A stretch of 64,000 bases of DNA from Sorghum bicolor (Eukaryota > Streptophyta > Magnoliopsida > Poales > Poaceae). Shown here piece after piece: positions 22,593-34,867 of this stretch. The notes beneath the pieces are model-generated. The model did no database searches, was not told the origin of the DNA, and saw only the letters and a program-made list of their open reading frames with translations. How positions within the stretch are numbered: position 1 is the first letter of the stretch; each line of letters begins with the position of its first letter. The stretch covers positions 9,402,855 to 9,466,854 of the forward strand of contig NC_012877.2 of assembly GCF_000003195.3 (NCBI RefSeq). Direction: 5' to 3'. The position numbers and the translations under genes were made by a program.

Positions 22593-24247
22593 TTGTTGGG
22601 TATTCTTAACATCATTACCAAAAGTAGACAAGTTCTCTAAATCTAGTAACGGTGCCAAAAATGCCAAACCTATCCCTCCCACCACTTAAGCCAAGTTGTC
22701 ATCCCTAGCATGACATGAGAGACGCGGTATTGAAATATGTAATTGCTCTTGTAAATAAATAATGAATGGGATCTGCAAGCACACAGATTAATATTGATGT
22801 AGCATTTTAACCGGGAAGTATTCCAGGTATCGTTATTTATATTTTTACCACTGGGAAGGGATTAACAATCATCAATATTGATCACGGAATAGAATATGAG
22901 ATTGAGTATCTATCATTGCATGTATAATTGAGAACATATATCTATCTCTTTCATACAGGGATAAGTGTCACATAAAGGATATATGAAATAATGAATAGTG
23001 ACAAAGATAATTAGTCTGATCTAGCCACATAATAAATATGATAAGCACCTCAATTAGATACTCTAGAAAGTCATTAGCATGGTATTAGAATGAACTACAA
23101 GAATATTCCCTAAGTTATTCTCAACTATATAGTCTAGCATTATCATAATTAGTGCAAGCATACTTAGCAATCATTGTGAGACAAGATTACGCCCATGCAT
23201 AGTGATATTAGCAAGGTAAATGAGAAACATAGCAATCACTCCCCTGTAATATATTGCTCTGCCAGCCCAATACACGAGAGGGAGACTATATAAGAATCAA
23301 TGAAGCTGTCACTATCACAAACTACCCCACGATCTGGCATATTGGGTACAATCGCAGATAAATACGATATAAGCACCACGCCTACACAATATCTATCATT
23401 TACCCATGGATCCGATGGATAAACGCTATATGATCCTAAGCATGTATATAGATCCAATCTAACTAAGCCAAGTACATAACTATGATAAACTAAGAACAAT
23501 ATAATCTTGAATATAAGCAAGTAGAGCAAAGTCATAAGCAATATACTGAAGTAGAACAAAGTCATATTCATAATATTGAAGAACAAAGATAATTAGAAGA
23601 ACAATTAGAAGCACAATTAGAGAATTACCAAGAATCCTCTTGACAGATCCGGAAACCAATCGAAGATTGACTCCTTCTAGTTCTAATCCTATGTAGCTAC
23701 GCTAATCTAGATGTCTAATTGATGTGGTGGCTCTAATCTTGATCAGAGGCTTCTTCTCCCTTGAAGAACAATGAATTAGGGTTGAGAGGCTCTCTCCTCC
23801 AGGGGCCAGGGGGTCTGGTTTTATAGTCCCTTCAAGTGAATATGGGCCGTTGGATCAAACTGACTTAGATTGAACGATTATCCTTGATCCTTTAGGTCGG
23901 TGGAGATCTCCCACGAAGCAGAGTCCAGATTGGACTCTCAGAGGGGGCGGGCGCCCAGGGCAGGAGGGCGGGCGCCCTGCCTCTGGCCCCGTTTCGCCTC
24001 CGCTTCGGTCTCGTGGCTTCTGGAGTCTTCTAGATGTAAGATAATTGCGCGGCACGTTAATATCTCTATGTAATCCCGACGTGTGGGCCTTTCTGCCGTA
24101 TTTCCTGATAACCCCCTGCAGAAATAGACAAACACCAAAACTCATGGAATTCTGTCAGATAAAACCCTAAGTCCAGATGTTGATTTCATTTGGATCCTTT
24201 TCTTTATTTATTTGATAATTAAATTTGATACTTAAGGACCGTCAACA
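22593..24247 (-). repeat. Athila-B 5' LTR (1,655 bp)
   Basis: Nearly identical to 15967-17634, with the same termini. Paired GGGCGGGCGCCC at about 23944-23979. Confidence 0.93.
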
Positions 24248-24252
24248 ATGAT
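24248..24252. repeat. Athila-B target-site duplication, right copy
   Basis: ATGAT follows the CAACA end of the 5' LTR and matches 15962-15966. Confidence 0.88.
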
Positions 24253-27200
24253 CTCCATAAAAAAAGGAACTCCCAGCTGAGTCCTAAGACTTTCCAAGAT
24301 GGTTGTGATGTCATCCGAGTTTGGTATGAAAACTTGCAAACTGTACCAGCAGGCCATCGCAAAGGGGCAGTGAAAGAGAAGATGCAGCAGATCTTCTTCC
24401 AGGTTGAGAGAACAGCAGACACAATTGTAGTCTTCAAGAAACATCCTTTTTCTTCTAGTAGTGCTCTAGTGCTCAATCTGTCACATAGTACTAAGCAGAA
24501 GAAAAATTTCCTTTTGCTCTCACAGCAGGAAATCCACATCCATCTGAAAGAAGGATGAATCTGGCTATGCCCAACAATATGTTTGTACACCTGCTTGGAA
24601 GAGAAGTGAGTAGAGCCCCAGCAGTAGGACCAAACATCATTGTCCTGACTAAGTTGCAAGCTATGCAGATCACTAGAAAGGTCTTGAAATTGCTGAAAAG
24701 CCTCTACCGACAGAGGTAGGTGGAAAAGGTCCTCAAGAGAGGTGGTCAAGATAGCAGTGCTTAGGGTGATCTGCTGAGATTTAGCATAAGAAAAGAGTTC
24801 TGGGTATCTTTGATCGAATTGAATCCCATTCCAATTATCAAGCCACAGGAGGCAGGTAGAGCCATTCTGAATATGAATCGAAGCCATCTCTTTGTAAGAA
24901 TTCAGCAGTTTGAAAATGTCTCTCCACCAGAAGGAGGCTCTGAAATGTCTATGGCGAGAAGGCAAGTTATTCCTGGAGTAATAGTGTTCCCAGACCAACT
25001 GAACCCAAGGAATTGCCAGCTTATTGAAGAACTTATGCAAAAACTTCATGAGTAAACTTTCATTGTGAATTTGGAGATCAAGCACTCCAAGAGCCCCTTC
25101 AATTTTTGGTTGACACACTAAGGGCCAGGCAGCTTTTGAAGGCTTCTTACAATTTAAGTTTGACCCTCTCCAAAGGCAGTGTTTCCTAAATTTATCAATC
25201 TGCTTAAGAACCGTCTTGGGAATCAGAAAGGTACACATAGCAAAAGTTGGTAGGGCAGTAAGAACAGCATTTGTTAACTGCAGTCTGCCAGCTTCAGAGA
25301 GCAGAGAAGAAAAATTTACTAGTCTCCTTTCACATTTGGAATCAAGGGGCCAGAAATGAGCAACCGAAGGCTTGGCAATACTAAGCGGCAGACCCAGATA
25401 GGTGAAAGGTAAAGATTGTTTACTACAACCCAAGACCGCTGTCAGGGTATCCAACCGGTCATTAGAAATGTTGATAGGAACCATGAAGGATTTGTCAAAG
25501 TTTACTTTCAAACCAGAAGATTCTCCAAAACCATGTAAAATGTCTTTAAGGTGTTGCAGCTGAGAAACATCCCCTTCCGCATATTGAAGGATTGGGAACT
25601 CAGTATCATGCTGCAGAGGCAGGGGCAAGGCTAGTCTATTATTCGCACAAGCAAGATTGAGGACTGATTGGAGAACATCAGCTGCTAGAACAAAGAGCAA
25701 AGGTGAGAGAGGATCACCTTGTCGGACCCCCCTTCTACAGCGGAACACTTTGCCAGGGATCCCATTAAGAACAACAGAAGAGGTTCCAAATGTGAAGATT
25801 AACTTCATCCAATTAATCCATTTTGTGGGAAAACCTTTGTGTTCCATTATTTGCAACATTAATCCATGTTCTACTTTATCAAAAGCTTTCTCAAAGTCCA
25901 GCTTGAGAATAATGATTTCTTTCTTTGATTGGTGACACATATGCAAATATTCCAAAGCCCAGGCAACACAATCTTGGATGGTTCTGTTCCTGATAAAATC
26001 ATATTGGTTCTTATGAATCAAAGAAGGGATCACAGCTTGCAATCTGTTGGCAAGTAACTTAGTTATAAGTTTAACTGAGTTATTGAGCAAGGAGATGGGT
26101 CTGAAATCAGAGACCAATGAGGGATCATCCTTTTTGGGGATCAAGGTTATGTAAGAACCATTGATACTTTGTAGACAGAGATTTTCTGAGTAGAAGGCTG
26201 CACAAAGATCATAAAAGTCTTGACATATCAGGGTCCCGCATTTCTTCAAGAAGTCAGTATTGAAACCATCTGGGCCTGGGGATTTGTCAGAAGGGAGGTG
26301 CTTCACTATTGCATCAATTTCATCATGTGAGAAGGGCTCAACCAAACTTGAGAGATCCACAATATTCTGTAACAAATTAGGCAAGTCTAGGTGGACTTGT
26401 GAGAAGTTGGTAGTGCCCAGTCTCTCTTTAAAGGAGTCCCAAATGAGATTAGCTTTCTCCTCATAGTTGTAAAGAGGTTGACCTTGATCATTGACAAAAT
26501 GAGTAATTAGACTGCGCCTATGCTTAACAGTAGCATTTGCATGGAAAAAACTTGTATTAGCATCCCCAACGGTTACCCATTTGACTGTGCCCCTTTGCTT
26601 CCAATAAGTTCTTTGTTGTTGAAGCAGGGAAATAAGCTTGTCTTCCAGAATGGATCGAAAATTCCATTCTATAAGAGAAAGATCTCTGAAATCCTCTAGT
26701 AAATTGAGAAAATCCAACACAAGTTTAACACGTGAGATGTTTTGTTTCAAGTTTGAGGGAGACAACTTCCAAACTTTCAACACCTTTCTCAAGTTTTTGA
26801 ATTTGGCAGTTAACAGTTTGGCAGCATGTGAATGATGTGAAACAGTGGTCCAACCTAGGGTAACCTGATTTAAGAAATCATCATGTTGTAACCAATAGTT
26901 TTCAAATCTGAAGATATGAGTCTTGGGGATAGAAGTGGAGATAGAGATGAGGCAAGGGACATGATCCGAAGTTTCTGCTGTTAGCGAAGAGACACTGGTA
27001 GAGGGAAAATTCAGGGTCCAGCTGGCTGAGGTAAAAAAAAAACAATCCAAACGCTCTAACAAATGTGGATTTTGTTTATTGGACTAGGTAAAGCGTTTTA
27101 CTTTTAAAGGTAACTCAATCAGACCTAGAGCGCTGATAGCTTCATTGAAAAGATAAATTTCAGCGTGATCGGCCCCTTCTCTACTCCTGTCTGTAGGACT

Positions 27201-27651
27201 ACGATAGAGGTTAAAATCTCCAACTATGAGCCAGTTGATATGGTCCGGCATATGTATCTGTTTAAACCATCGAAGGAACTCTCTTTTACCCTGCGGGGTG
27301 CAACGGGCATAGATATTAGTCAGGATCTAGGTTACATTAGAATGAAGTGACGTAAACTTGATGGAAACTGCATAGGCATTCTGAAAGATCATAGTGCTAG
27401 AGAAAATGGTACTGTTCCAAACGATAATGGACCCTCCGGACGCTCCAACAGAGGGTAAAAAGACAAACTCATCTAAGGAGGGGGGACAAAATTCGTAGAT
27501 AAGAAGGATCAAAGTTATCACGTTTAGTTTCTTGCAAGCACAAGATATCACAATTATTGGCACAAAGCCTATCACGGATAGCATTCCATTTTATATCTGA
27601 ATTTATCCCCCTGATGTTCCAGGACAAAACATTCCACTTTCTAACAAGCAT
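24253..27651 (-). pseudogene. LINE-2 ORF2: AP endonuclease, RT, zf-RVT
   Basis: The start ATG is 27649-27651 (MLVRKWNVLSWNIRGIN). The endonuclease domain has a 1-nt frameshift in a G/C run near 27480 and TAG stops at 27327 and 27084, both at Trp positions by family comparison. The long frame 24219-27062 then gives the [36 protein letters not shown] and [12 protein letters not shown]. The YADD motif is missing: YA is followed by EGD (25575-25585), consistent with a small in-frame deletion. The C-terminal zf-RVT ([19 protein letters not shown]) lies in another frame after a frameshift near 24440. The gene is cut at 24248 by Athila-B and ends at 15787. Confidence 0.88.
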
Positions 27652-27693
27652 TATGACAGAAGCACAAAAATAGACAAATGAGCTGTGACAACA

Positions 27694-30075
27694 TCAGTTC
27701 CTGGATGGAGAGGAAGGTTCAGCCTCTGAATCCTGATCAGCCTTTTCCGAAGCTGATTTCTTTCCTTTCTTGGCTTTAGCAGCAGGCTTCTTGGATGGTC
27801 CTTTGTCCGCCTCCTTTGTTATCCTTAACTTCTTGGAGGTGGGCTTTTGCACTGCAGCTTTACTGTTCTTGGCAGTAAGCACCTCATCAGAGAGTTTTTC
27901 AGGTTCAATGTTGTAGAAAGCAGTTCCAAGATCTCGCACTACAGACATAGAAAGAACTGGAGGATTAGGTGAGCATCCTAAACAATTTTTATCCTTACAA
28001 AGAGATGATTTAAAGCCCCTAGATTGATTATGTATTCGATCACTGCGTCTTAAGTCAGCTTCTGAGATATGTGTCCTTTTACCTCTCTTCTCTTTTGGAG
28101 ATGCCTTGCAGATGGGAGGAGCTGGAGGAGGAGTAGCTTGGCTGTTATCAAAAATCACTTGGTCAGTATCACCATTTGAGGAATCACCAGATTGTCTAGA
28201 TTGATCTGCCATAAGTGAGCAAGTGATATCAGAAATGACCACAGAGGGTTTTGTGGGAGGTAAAGAGAAGGTGAAAGAGTTATTGTTACCAGAAGAGCTC
28301 AGAAGAGAAGTCCAGGCTTCAGATGTAAGAAACTCCTTGGCCCATTCATATGAACCTTGTTTAAGCAGCAGCAGAGTGAAAAAAATCCACCCACTGCGGT
28401 GGAACTGCTACCCTTGGGAGAGTGTTATCTAGGCCAGAAAAATATTTAGCCCAGCATCTGATGGCCATTGGGCTTGGACAAAAAACAGAAGAGCTACTAG
28501 GATCTCAAAGTCCAAGGTCTGGAGAGGTGAGCTTGCTCAGCGCGCCCATCTTAGTCTGTTGGATCAGAGATTCCATGTGATGTAGTTCTGGCACCACTGG
28601 TGGGAAGAAAGTGTGGACAAAGCCCAGTTGCACATGGTCTGGGTTTTCCAACAAAGGATTCAAAAGAGGACTGCCATCCTGTTGCATTGGCGCCAAAGTA
28701 GATCTCTGGGCATTCAAAAGAGGACTATCATCCTAATGCATTGGTGCCAAAGGAGATCCCTGGGCATTTTCAGGCATCAGAATGTCCAAAGCAGGAGCTT
28801 CATTTTGAGGAGCTTCAGGCAGCTGCAGACCCAGAGCAGCTTCAAGTTGAGCATCTTCAGGTAAATGGGGACCCAGATCCTGTTCATTTGGAGGAGCCAC
28901 TAGATCAAGGTTCTCATCTAACCAGTCAATCAAATCTTCCTCCTGGATTTCTTCTGGCAGGAGAGGCTGCAGATTGTTTAAGTCCAGAAAAGCCACCATA
29001 TCACATTTGGGGGAATGGGAAGCTGTGCTTGTGGATGGATGTCAGAGTCTGTATCTGTCCCATCATCCATAGCTATTACTTGATCTGAGGCTTCGGGTTG
29101 AACAGTAGCATCAAGGTTGTTGACTTGTATGACTTCTTCCTCAGGGGCATCATGCACATTGTTACCTTGGTCCAGGATCACCTGCTGCAGGGGAATAAGA
29201 GGTGGAGCCTCACCTGGGATAGGATTGAGTTGCTGAGGAGCCACATTGTCGTTTGCATTAGGCTGATCCCAAGGAGCCCAGCCCGGATTCACAGCATTGT
29301 TAGCATTGCCGTTACCAAAGGGGGGTGGGGGTGGTCCTTGTCCTAGCTGACCAAAACCGTAGAACTCAAAGTGGTTGGGATCAAGATCTTCTGGATCATC
29401 TGGAGGGAAATCTTCATCCTGAGCCTGTGCACCTAACATCGTTGGTGAGATAATCTCACATTGCACTGTCCAGCTATCTGACTCTGAGGTTTCCCCTTCT
29501 GAAAAGTTGAAAAACCAGGGGATCTCATCTAAACCAGAAACTCTAACCTTGACCAGAGCTCTAGCCATATTGTTATGATCTTCTTCCCAGACAATGAGCT
29601 TCCCAAACCTGGATACAGCCTTTTCAACTAGGGTATATGACCAAGCATCAATATTAAGACCAAGCATCATTAACCAAACTTCATGAGTAAAAAAGGCAGT
29701 CCTATTGTTCCAAGCCTTGTCATGGGGGATGAAGGTAATCTGAGAGTTACCAAAAACATGCGGACCATTACTGATCATAGCATCTCTGTGTGAGACCCGA
29801 CTGAAAGTCAAATAGGCTTGCCCAAAAGGGCAAGGTTGAATTGAATGGTAAGGAATGCCCATCTGAACATTGAGAAAATCAGCTAACGTTGCACGAATAA
29901 CAGGAAAATCCAACTGGGCTGGCGGTAACGGATTGATAATAGCAATTGCAAGATCATTGTTAACACGCTTTAGAGCACCAGTAATCACTCGGCGCATTGT
30001 GGGTCTTCCTGGTACCAAAACTCTCTGCCCCCAGGTTGGCATGAAGGGATCTGGATCAACAAAACGATACGCCAT
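27694..30075 (-). pseudogene. LINE-2 ORF1b (DUF4283-like protein)
   Basis: It starts at ATG 30073-30075 (MAYRFVDPDPFMP). About 300 residues resemble the DUF4283-type domain of plant LINE ORF1 proteins (RVSHRDAMISNGPHVF; FFTHEVWLMMLGL), followed by an acidic Gln/Asn/Pro-rich tail. A frameshift near 28990 and stops break the tail. A 54-bp tandem repeat (28658-28765) encodes two 18-residue units. The C-terminal piece (27694-28242) has RRSDRIHNQSRGFKSSLCKDKNC and a Lys-rich end. The LINE-1 counterpart is at 46124-48229 and 32735-33359. Confidence 0.8.
28658..28765. repeat. 54-bp tandem duplication in LINE-2 ORF1b
   Basis: Two copies starting 'attcaaaagaggact', period 54, about 85-90% alike by eye and in frame (18 codons). 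Confidence 0.8.
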
Positions 30076-30123
30076 TGCACCACGATTGGAGTTTACTGTA
30101 GCAGAAAATGGGGTTTTTAGGAA

Positions 30124-31242
30124 CTAGGAAACGTGAACCAAAGGAGAAGAAGAGAATCGGGCACTAGCTCTGAGGGGAGAGAGGGAGAGCACAGACCGTG
30201 AAGAAGCCAGAGAGGAAGATGGTCCCTCGTCGACGTCGTCGATGAACTCCGGAGCCCGAAGTCGCCACGACAAACTCCAGGGGATGACAACCGGGGAAGG
30301 AGACGAGTGAATGCCAGTAATTTCTCGAAGAAATTCTGTGACCGACTTGTAGATTTTGGAGTCAGGAGAGAGGGGAGGCCCACCGAACAGCGACGTTGAG
30401 TGACGAGGGATACGAGAAGTTGAAGCGTCTCTCCGAACAAATGGAAATGGCGCGGTTCGGGGCAATAAACGGCAGCGTCCAGAATCATGGCCGGCAAGGA
30501 GACAATTCCGGCAGCGTCTAAGGTTTTTACAGCCAGGCCTTGAGTGGGCCGGCGATAAGCAATTAGAACATAGAGTCAACAGAGGCCCATGGGATTTATG
30601 GACACGTTGATGATTTGGGATCGGCCCCAAAATGCCAACATCCAGAAAAGAAGCATTCTTTTTAATTCCATGAAAGTCGCCTCTCTTAAAAGCATAGTTA
30701 AGGGCACCATTAAGAGGTTTTTTGAAATTTGAAAACTCCATGGATTTGGAGCTTGAGACAGGAAGACGAGATCTTGAAAAAGGAAGAGGAACAACATTGG
30801 CACCCGTTAAACGTACCGATTTGTGGTTAGAGACCTCAGTCCACTCTGCTGCCTGCTCTCGACACCAACTTCTGAATTCAGCTCGATAATTTGGCCCTCC
30901 ATCGTGCCAGAGATGGAAGAAGATCTTGAATTCCTGACAATCAAAAGCTCGAAGACGATGATTATGAAAGTCGATCTGCTGATTAGCCACTGAAAAGCGG
31001 AATACTCTATCAGCCAATTGCATGACACGAAAAGCACCAGCTGAACCACCAAGAACCGATTGCAGAATGCGTTCAACCAGAGAAGTAGAAAGGCAAAATT
31101 TACAACGGCCAACTGAAAGAACCATGATGAATTCCTTAGACAAAAAAGGAGAAGGTACAAAGTTAACCAGAGATCCATATCGACGGAAGATCTCAGCCTC
31201 CAGCACTTTGCCCGGATGCAGATTGAGAGAGAAAGCGGCCAT
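30124..31242 (-). pseudogene. LINE-2 ORF1a (zinc-knuckle RNA-binding protein)
   Basis: An uninterrupted 372-codon ORF from ATG 31242 (MAAFSLNLHPGKV). The N-terminal domain contains MVLSVGRCKFCLSTSLVERIL and FKIFFHLWHDGGPNYRAEFR. Two CCHC knuckles follow (CSNCLSPAHSRPGC, CRNCLLAGHDSGRC, near 30550-30480). It ends 48 nt before ORF1b begins. The frame is intact, but the element as a whole is dead, hence the pseudogene call. Confidence 0.8.
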
Positions 31243-31310
31243 CCTTTACCGTCCTAGTTCCTGGCGGTGGTGTTGGCCATTCTCAAGCCCGATGCATGTT
31301 CATTCATTTT

Positions 31311-31326
31311 CAAGTGATTTGAAGTT
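31311..31326. repeat. LINE-2 target-site duplication, right copy
   Basis: CAAGTGATTTGAAGTT, identical to 15646-15661. LINE-1 RT sequence resumes immediately after. Confidence 0.9.
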
Positions 31327-32687
31327 GGGTAGAGCCTTGACAATGCTGTCAATTTCTTGGTTGGTGAACGGATTTTCCAGAGAATCCATAAGTCTTCTTG
31401 CTGGTGTGTGAATTCAGGCCGAATAGTGAAACCTATAAATTCTGTGATCCCCAATCTTTCCTTGAATTCTTCCCAGATAATGGCTTCTTTATCAATGTGT
31501 TGTGCAAAAGAGTGTCCATGTTTGTTTTTGAGTTCTCCTATGAATTTTGCTATGTGTCTGAGAGTTGCACTGCCATGGAAGAAGTGAGTTCCTTCATCTC
31601 CAAGTTTTACCCATTTGATATTTCCCCTCTATCTCCAATAGATCCTTTGATTTTCTAGGAGGTTTAAGAGGTGGTCTTCCAGAATTTTCTTGAAATTCCA
31701 TTCCTCAAGACTTAGGTCTCTTGTTTCACTCATCACTTCTAGGAGTAGGAGCACTTCTCTGACATTGGTGACTGTTTTCTTGAGGTTTCGAATTGAGCTC
31801 TGCCATGCCTTTATGTTCTTTCTCAGGGTTTTGAATTTTGCTGTCAGGAGCTTTGCACTGTCACTGTGTTCTGAGGGGTTAGACCAACTTTGACTGAGAA
31901 CCTGTTGAAAGTCACTGTCTTTGAGCCAATAATGTTCAAATATGAAAACATTACTTTTTGGTATTGTTGTTGAGATGTTAATCACATAGGGGCAGTGGTC
32001 AAAGGGTATCATTTCCATAGCATGCACAGTGGTGTTTCGATAGGAGATAGCCCAGTTTGCAAAAGTAAAGACAAGCTTTTCAAGTAAAGGATTAGGCTGT
32101 TTGTTGGACCATGTGTATCTTCTTCCTTGTAAAGCAATTTCATTTATGCCTAGCTGACTAATGGCTGCATTGAATCTGAACATGTTACTAATATCTCCCC
32201 CTGGCTTATTTCTGTCCTCTATTTTCCTAATTAGGTTGAAGTCCCCAAGGATAATGTGGTTATCTTCATTGTTGATGGGGTTATTTTTAAACCATTCTAG
32301 AAACAAGATCTTCCCTTCAGGTGTGCCAGGGGTATAGATGCAGGTAAGAGTCCACTTGGTGTTATTGTGGGCTGAGCAGAATTCCAAGGAAATAGCATAG
32401 TTGTTGTGGTAGAGTGTGGTTGTAGAGAATAAGTTGCATTTCCATACAATAAGGATCCCACCAGAAGCACCATCAAGAGGCATATATTCAAACTTGTCTA
32501 ATGCAGCCGGGCAAACATTTCTGATGAACCCTGAGTTGAAGTTTTCTTTTTTGGTTTCTTGTAGGCAGGCTATGTCACATTTACTCTCAAGCAGCTTGTT
32601 TTTGATTGAGTTCCATTTCTAGGAGGAGTTGATTGCTCTAACATTCCAACTTAGTATTTTCCATTCTCTAGTGTTGTCTGTATTCAT
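31327..32687 (-). pseudogene. LINE-1 ORF2, endonuclease and linker
   Basis: The probable start ATG is 32685-32687 (MNTDNTREWKILSWNV). A TAG at 32620-32622 interrupts the N-terminus. The frame 31629-32483 carries endonuclease motifs GDFNLIRKIEDRNKPGGD, RRYTWSNKQPNPLLEKLV and PFDHCPYVINIS, the region around the catalytic Asp and His of exo-endo-phosphatases. Downstream the linker reaches the LINE-2 insertion point. Confidence 0.82.
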
Positions 32688-32734
32688 GATAAATAGTTTA
32701 GGTGTGCAACTGGACCGGGGCCGATCTCCAGTCT

Positions 32735-33359
32735 CTATAGACGCGTCACTCGAGTTCTAGTAAGGGTTTTCTCTTCTGATCGGGTCAAAGATCTCTGAGT
32801 TTCATGAGGTGTATCCCGAACCAAAAAAACCTTCAGCTGGTATGTTTCTTTGCACCAGCTAGCATACTTCAAATAAGACTGGATTTCTAGAGGGTTTAAA
32901 AACCAGTACAACCAAACATCCAAATGGTTCACAGGGATTAAAGATTCACTGGAAAATAAAACATTGGGGGCATTACATAAGCCCAGAACACTGTCATCGT
33001 GAACAAAAGATAAAAGAGGCAGACTAAAGAGCTGTCGCCTCAAGTGGATCCTTTCCATGCTTCCTTCAGTTTTCGTTAACATCTCCACTTGGTTCCGTTG
33101 CCTGCTGGACCGGCTCAACGTCCATGTCCTGCTCCTTGCCTGCTTGGCTTCCTTCGCCCTCTTGAATAGTGATCCTTGCTCTTGCCATTGGGTACTTCTT
33201 CTGCCTCTTAGCCTGCAAGCGGTCATCGGTCACATCAGATTCATCTAGCCCATAGATCTTGGTGGCAATACTTCTAATTGCCTCCTTTTTCAGAGTAGGT
33301 GCTTTGACACAACAAGGCAAGTAACAAACTTTCTGTACGCATGAGTTATGCTTAAAGCC
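32735..33359 (-). pseudogene. LINE-1 ORF1b, C-terminal part
   Basis: The frames contain GFKHNSCVQKVCYLPCC, matching GFKSSLCKDKNCLGC in LINE-2, then a Lys/Arg and acidic tail. On the other side of PMD-Tat the frame ends RRSPRIKNSNNGF at 46124, so the gene was split there. Confidence 0.75.
33355..33359. repeat. PMD-Tat target-site duplication, left copy (AAGCC)
   Basis: AAGCC precedes the TGTTGATG LTR start and recurs at 46119-46123. Confidence 0.9.
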
Positions 33360-34227
33360 TGTTGATGCAAAACTGATCTGCAAACACAAAGGGCTAATAC
33401 CCGATTCAAACGTTAAGGCGTGCCAGCCGATTTGACCTTACTATCGGCAAAGGTGATAACTCGAATACTTTAGTCCTGACAACAGCGATGCGCCCGGATG
33501 TCACGGCTAAGAGGTACTCACGCGGAACTCGAGAACACGCCGAGCTTAAGTCGACGAATTCATGTGTTGATGCAAAACTGATCTGCAAACACAAAGGGCT
33601 AATACCCGATTCAAACGTTAAGGCGTGCCAGCTTGACCTTACTATCGGCAAAGGTGATAACTCGAATACTTTAGTCCTGACAACAGCGATGCGCCCGGAT
33701 GTCACGGCTAAGAGGTACTCACGCGGAACTCGAGAACACGCCGAGCTTAAGTCGACGAATTCCTAAGAACTCGTAATAAAAGGAAAAAAGTATGACGAAG
33801 TCGTCGAAAAGTAGATGCTGGAATATGAGTAAAAACGTGTGTTTTATTGATTTCTTTCTTGTTTTTTTATTACAAGGCCCTAGGGTCTATATTTATACCC
33901 TGCTCAAAGAGCTACAACCAGACACGATTAGAATTCGAATTCCAAATTATACGGAATCCGTATACAAAATGATGCAAATAATTAAGGAAATAACAAAACT
34001 ATCCCTCGTGACAAACCGAAACTCCTCCACATAACGACCGGCAGCTTCCAGACTCCTCCTTTGCATCATCGGCAGATCCTTTGCCATAGTCATCGGCAGA
34101 CTTTCTTATCTAGCCATCGGCACCATATTACTGCCTGTCACATTCAACTTCTCCCTCATCGGCAACCCGCATCGTACTGCCATCTTATCCTGCCATCCTA
34201 GACACGTGCCCAAAAACGGTGTCAACA
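33360..34227 (-). repeat. PMD-Tat 3' LTR (868 bp)
   Basis: The ends are TGTTGATG and GTGTCAACA. It contains a 205-bp tandem duplication (33360-33564 and from 33565) shared with the other LTR. The second unit lacks 4 bp here. Confidence 0.93.
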
Positions 34228-34245
34228 CATGCCCCCCAGTTTCGG
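34228..34245 (-). other. PMD-Tat polypurine tract
   Basis: The minus strand reads CCGAAACTGGGGGGCATG, adjoining the 3' LTR. Confidence 0.72.
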
Positions 34246-34710
34246 AGTATAAAACTATTAATGCTCCGAAATTCTCTGCAGTAATGATGCCTTCTTCCGC
34301 AATTAATGCTCCTAATCTGGTAACCGACAACCTCAATCTGGACAACTCTGATCCTAATCCTCCGCAGATTCCTCGAAATCCCCACCTTCCTAAACGGGCA
34401 TTTTTCTCAGTCGTACATCGGCAACAATACCGTTACAAAGATCTGCCGATGCTCTGACCAGGATATTCGCAAAAACGGTTACTTCCCCTCTATCCGCCCA
34501 TCGGCAAGATGACCGTTATAGAATATCGCCGATGGACCGACCAGGAGATCTCGCACAGTAAAATATCTTCAGATAATGACCGCTTCCTGTCAAATCACCT
34601 GCACAATCCCTGGATTACCGTGCGAACAGTTACCATATCCACCTGAGTACCCTCGGGTTTCTCGGATGCGGGAAAGAGATAAGTCGGATTTGCCCTTGCC
34701 CATCTTGTCC
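34246..34710 (+). promoter_or_regulatory. Upstream region of the antisense PMD gene
   Basis: No coding sequence is recognised. It contains several ATCGGCAA/TGCCGATG words (for example near 34403, 34445, 34499 and 34530). It leads into the TATA box at 34711 and is the presumed promoter of the antisense gene. Confidence 0.55.
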
Positions 34711-34719
34711 TATAAATAG
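34711..34719 (+). promoter_or_regulatory. TATA box of the antisense PMD gene
   Basis: TATAAATAG lies 149 bp upstream of the ATG at 34868, in CTATAAATAG context. A start site near 34740 would give a ~125-nt leader. Confidence 0.65.
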
Positions 34720-34867
34720 TTCCTTCTTGGGTACTCCTTCCCCATCACACCATTCTACTACCCAACTTTACTTTTCCAGCGGCGGCGCCATTTACAACCT
34801 TCAAGACCTCCGACAAGCACTCCTCTTCATCAACTCCGGTGCCCTCCAACGTCCTCTTCACGACAAG

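Larger units (their letters stand above)
15967..24247 (-). mobile_element. Athila-B: complete LTR element lacking RT and integrase
   Basis: It has two near-identical LTRs, ATGAT duplications, a tRNA-Asp primer-binding site and a polypurine tract. The 4.96-kb interior encodes only gag and two protease-like domains; about 2.1 kb next to the 3' LTR is non-coding. Without RT and integrase it must have been mobilised in trans by a related autonomous element. The LTRs differ at few positions, mostly C/T or G/A, so insertion was recent. Confidence 0.92.
15660..31310 (-). mobile_element. LINE-2: full-length L1-type LINE inserted in LINE-1, itself split by Athila-B
   Basis: The poly(A) tail is the T run at 15660-15667 and the 5' end is at 31310, just before the second target copy. 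Without Athila-B it is about 7.36 kb. It encodes ORF1a (zinc knuckles), ORF1b and ORF2 (endonuclease, RT, zf-RVT). Both target copies are identical, so the insertion is younger than LINE-1, yet ORF2 has stops, frameshifts and a lost RT active site. Confidence 0.9.

Noticed and set aside
28978..31242. Possible host genes with DUF4283 and zinc knuckles
   Set aside because: They lie between exact LINE-2 boundaries and are followed by endonuclease-RT; they are LINE ORF1 proteins.
33360..33770. Direct repeats as a CRISPR-like array
   Set aside because: Only two 205-bp units, both inside an LTR and present in both LTRs; this is a tandem duplication.
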